Shown piece by piece: positions 4,895 through 6,905 of a stretch of DNA of 6,905 bases (its first letter is position 1; every line of letters begins with the position of its first letter). The notes below the pieces were generated by a model, which saw only the letters and a list, made by a program, of their open reading frames with translations, did no database searches and was not told the origin of the DNA. Source of the stretch: a bacterium UBA1790 (lineage in GTDB: Bacteria > Bacteroidota > Bacteroidia > Bacteroidales > Muribaculaceae); contig DCGA01000015.1 of NCBI GenBank assembly GCA_002314465.1, positions 2,509 to 9,413 on the forward strand, given 5' to 3'. The translations under genes were made by a program, and so were the position numbers.

Positions 4895-6118
4895 ATGGAC
4901 AAGAACAAAGCATTAGATATTGTATCGCGAGCCGGCCACATCATGCTGGAAAACGGCGCCGAGATTTCGCGCGTGGAGGAAGTAATGGAACGCATTGCCC
5001 ATGCCTATGGCGTGGACTCGGGCAACTTCTTCGTGCTGAGCAACGGCATTTTCACCACTGCGCAGGGTTATGCCAACGTGGAGCACATTCCCTTCCACGG
5101 CACCCAACTCGACCGTGTGGTAGCCGTCAACGCCCTGTCGCGCGACATAATTGCGGGCCGCGTGAGCCTGGAAGAAGCCGACAAGAGGCTTGATGCCATA
5201 CGCCGCATGCCCGCCCATCCGGCATGGGAGCAAGTGCTTGCTTCGGCACTGGGTTCGGGAGCGTTCTGCGCCATCTTCGGCGGCAGTTTTGCCGACTGCG
5301 GAGTCGCGTTGCTCTCGGGTATAATCCTATGGATATTTGTGCTGCAGGTATCGTCACGATACATGAGCAAGGTTACCGGCAACATTGCCGGCGGAGCGCT
5401 TGTGACCCTCTTCTGCATCATGTGCCACAAGTTGGGCTGGGGCGACCACCTGGGCAATATGCTCATAGGCGCCATCATCCCGCTTATCCCCGGTGTGCCG
5501 TTTACCAATGGCATCAGAGACCTTGCTTCGGAAGATTACATTGCCGGAGGCACACGCCTCATTGATGCCCTGATGGGGTTCCTGTGCATCGCATTGGGCG
5601 TATCGACCGTCTTCGTTGCCGATGCCTATATCGAGGGCAGCATAATCGTGCTTGACGGCACAGCCTACGATACCGTCACCGCACAGTGGTTGTGGCAACT
5701 CGTTGCAGCCTTTGTGGGTACTACAGCATTTGCGGTGCTATTCGGTGCTCCGCGCAGCAAGTACATAGGCTGCGGTGTGTGCGGACTGCTGGGCTGGATA
5801 GTATACCTTGCCACATACCGGAACCTGGGCCTCACTCCCACCGAGGCAACGTTCTTTGCCACCATGGTAGTTACCGTATCGGCCTACGGGTTTGCAGTGT
5901 TGCAACGATGCCCCGTAATAGTGTTCCTCATATGCGGTATCTTCCCCCTCGTGCCCGGTGCTGGCGTGTTCTGGACCAGTTATCATGTTGTGTCGCAGAA
6001 TCTCCCCACGGCATTGCAGACTGGATTCCTTGCAACGAAATGCACCTTTGCCATCGCGTTTGCCATAATCATCATCACAGAACTCTCGCGCATGACCGCA
6101 CGCAAGCCCAATGACTGA
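4895..6118 (+). CDS. Threonine/serine exporter (ThrE) family membrane protein, both halves in one chain
   Basis: The 407-residue protein joins a ThrE N-terminal region (about 1-255) to a ThrE_2-like C-terminal region (about 262-400). In many bacteria these are two proteins (YjjP and YjjB, about 256 and 157 residues); the length here equals the two combined. The soluble N-terminus has the family's LENGAEISRVEEVMERIAHAYG pattern in residues 18-39. About ten hydrophobic segments follow, roughly at 115-150 (two), 161-178, 184-200, 222-243, 264-285, 288-307, 315-335, 340-358 and 380-396. It should be an inner-membrane exporter driven by the proton gradient. Corynebacterium ThrE exports threonine and serine, while E. 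coli YjjPB has been linked to succinate export, so the substrate here is open. PLIPG (196-200) and PLVPG (351-355) mark the corresponding places in the two halves. I chose ATG at 4895 because a -7 box lies at 4870 and conserved sequence starts at once. The stop overlaps the next gene by 8 bases. Confidence 0.92.
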   Translation: MDKNKALDIVSRAGHIMLENGAEISRVEEVMERIAHAYGVDSGNFFVLSNGIFTTAQGYANVEHIPFHGTQLDRVVAVNALSRDIIAGRVSLEEADKRLDAIRRMPAHPAWEQVLASALGSGAFCAIFGGSFADCGVALLSGIILWIFVLQVSSRYMSKVTGNIAGGALVTLFCIMCHKLGWGDHLGNMLIGAIIPLIPGVPFTNGIRDLASEDYIAGGTRLIDALMGFLCIALGVSTVFVADAYIEGSIIVLDGTAYDTVTAQWLWQLVAAFVGTTAFAVLFGAPRSKYIGCGVCGLLGWIVYLATYRNLGLTPTEATFFATMVVTVSAYGFAVLQRCPVIVFLICGIFPLVPGAGVFWTSYHVVSQNLPTALQTGFLATKCTFAIAFAIIIITELSRMTARKPND

Positions 6119-6905
6119 CAGTAGAGTGCCTCTGTTCCAACGCCCGTTCTGGGTATCTGCGTTTGCCCTCACGGCAGCAATAGTGTGGGGCTGGGCCTAT
6201 CCCCTTATAAAACTCGGATTCGCCGAGTTTGCCATTACCCCCGACCAGACCGGCAGCAAGATGCTCTTTGCGGGCATACGCTTCTTTTTCTCGGGTCTCA
6301 TTATCCTTGCCCTCATGCGCAAGGCAGGCAAGTCGTTTGCCGTGAAACAGCGCGGCAATTGGTGGTTTATCTTTACCTTTGCCCTACTCAACACCGCATT
6401 GCACTACGCCTTTTTCTACTTCGGGCTATCGCACAGCGCCGGTTCGCGTGCCGCTATCCTCAACTCGCTCAGCGTGTTCTCGGTAGTGATTCTCGCCTGC
6501 ATCTTCTTCAAGAGCGACAAGATGACCGTGAGCAAGATTGCGGGCTGCGCCATAGGATTTACCGGAATCCTTGCCCTTAACATGGGCGGAGCCGACAGCG
6601 GCAGTTTTACCTGGCTGGGCGACGGCATGATAATCCTCAACGCCCTGTGCTCGGCATTTGCGGCACTCATGACACGCGGACTGGGCAAACGTGTGGACAT
6701 AACCGTGGGTACCGGTTATAGCCTTGCCCTGGGTGGAGCGTTGCTCATTGTTCCCGGCCTTGCCTTGGGCGGTACCCTACCCCATATCACACCCTGGGGA
6801 ATCGCTATCCTCGCTATGCTCATAGGCATCTCCACCACAGGATTCGCGCTGTACAACAAACTGCTCAGTTGTAATCCCGTGGGCAAGGTGGCGATATACA
6901 ACTCG
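6111..6905 (+). CDS. DMT superfamily (EamA-type) transporter, 3' end outside the window
   Basis: The frame stays open from ATG at 6111 to the end of the window (265 codons, no stop). It is an integral membrane protein with a hydrophobic segment about every 25-30 residues, typical of the ten-helix drug/metabolite transporters made of two EamA repeats. Typical features are IVWGWAYPLIKLG in helix 1 (residues 24-36), AGIRFFFSGLIIL in helix 2 (54-66), and YFGLSHSAGSRAAILNSLSV (103-122) before IAGCAIGFTGILAL, which closes the first repeat. The second repeat begins near residue 160 (GDGMIILNALCSAFAALMTR) and is incomplete; family proteins have about 290-310 residues. Members move amino acids, purines or other small metabolites across the inner membrane; the substrate here is unknown. 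The ATG overlaps the end of the ThrE-family gene by 8 bases (ATGACTGA), which points to one mRNA and coupled translation, and perhaps related efflux roles. Confidence 0.92.
   Translation, partial: MTDSRVPLFQRPFWVSAFALTAAIVWGWAYPLIKLGFAEFAITPDQTGSKMLFAGIRFFFSGLIILALMRKAGKSFAVKQRGNWWFIFTFALLNTALHYAFFYFGLSHSAGSRAAILNSLSVFSVVILACIFFKSDKMTVSKIAGCAIGFTGILALNMGGADSGSFTWLGDGMIILNALCSAFAALMTRGLGKRVDITVGTGYSLALGGALLIVPGLALGGTLPHITPWGIAILAMLIGISTTGFALYNKLLSCNPVGKVAIYNS

Noticed and set aside
5686..6114. Alternative plus-strand frame within the ThrE-family gene
   Set aside because: It is rich in Cys, His and Arg and typical of a shifted frame; the true frame has clear membrane segments and motifs.
6185..6580. 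Alternative plus-strand frame within the DMT transporter gene
   Set aside because: The frame starting at 6111 is open to the window end and encodes a clear EamA protein; this one is a shifted frame with no membrane pattern.

Overview
The window looks like chromosomal DNA from a Bacteroidales bacterium (Prevotellaceae, Muribaculaceae or Bacteroidaceae; I cannot say which). The evidence is a Bacteroidota-type outer-membrane beta-barrel protein, two promoters with the Bacteroidota -7 element TAnnTTTG, near absence of Shine-Dalgarno sequences, and the gene families present. Most genes are fairly GC-rich. Two stretches are visibly more AT-rich: about 1205-2100 and about 3540-3975. Both look like later insertions.

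Layout. 1-1053 (+) is the C-terminal part of an outer-membrane barrel protein, followed by two stem-loops (1089-1118 and 1163-1199) that end its transcript. 1202-2758 (+) is an open frame that resembles an internal piece of a giant phage or mobile-element polyvalent protein (an LPD3-like part, an ASCH-like part, and a linker). It starts right after the terminator, loses family resemblance near 2617, and runs antisense into the next gene. 2656-4736 (-) holds three genes read leftward: a NUDIX/winged-helix regulator (4736-3975), a four-helix-bundle protein (3921-3541) and an ADP-ribosylglycohydrolase (3456-2656). 4737-4894 is a divergent promoter region. 4895-6905 (+) holds a full-length ThrE-family exporter and, overlapping it by 8 bases, a DMT/EamA transporter that runs off the window.

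How the genes may work together. The regulator belongs to the NrtR/AraR type, and some members of that type respond to ADP-ribose. The glycohydrolase on the same strand releases ADP-ribose from modified targets. A perfect inverted repeat, GTGTAA-GTT-TTACAC, lies at the expected transcription start of the regulator's own promoter. Together these suggest a small autoregulated ADP-ribose circuit (inference). The two transporter genes are probably translated from one mRNA as a metabolite-efflux operon.

The most unusual structure is the four-helix-bundle gene. It is enclosed by arrays of a 7-base repeat (GTTTAAN) in inverted orientation that fill almost exactly the space between the regulator's stop codon and the glycohydrolase's start codon. 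One array grades into a strong G-quadruplex motif. This looks like a small cassette inserted into a pre-existing two-gene operon.
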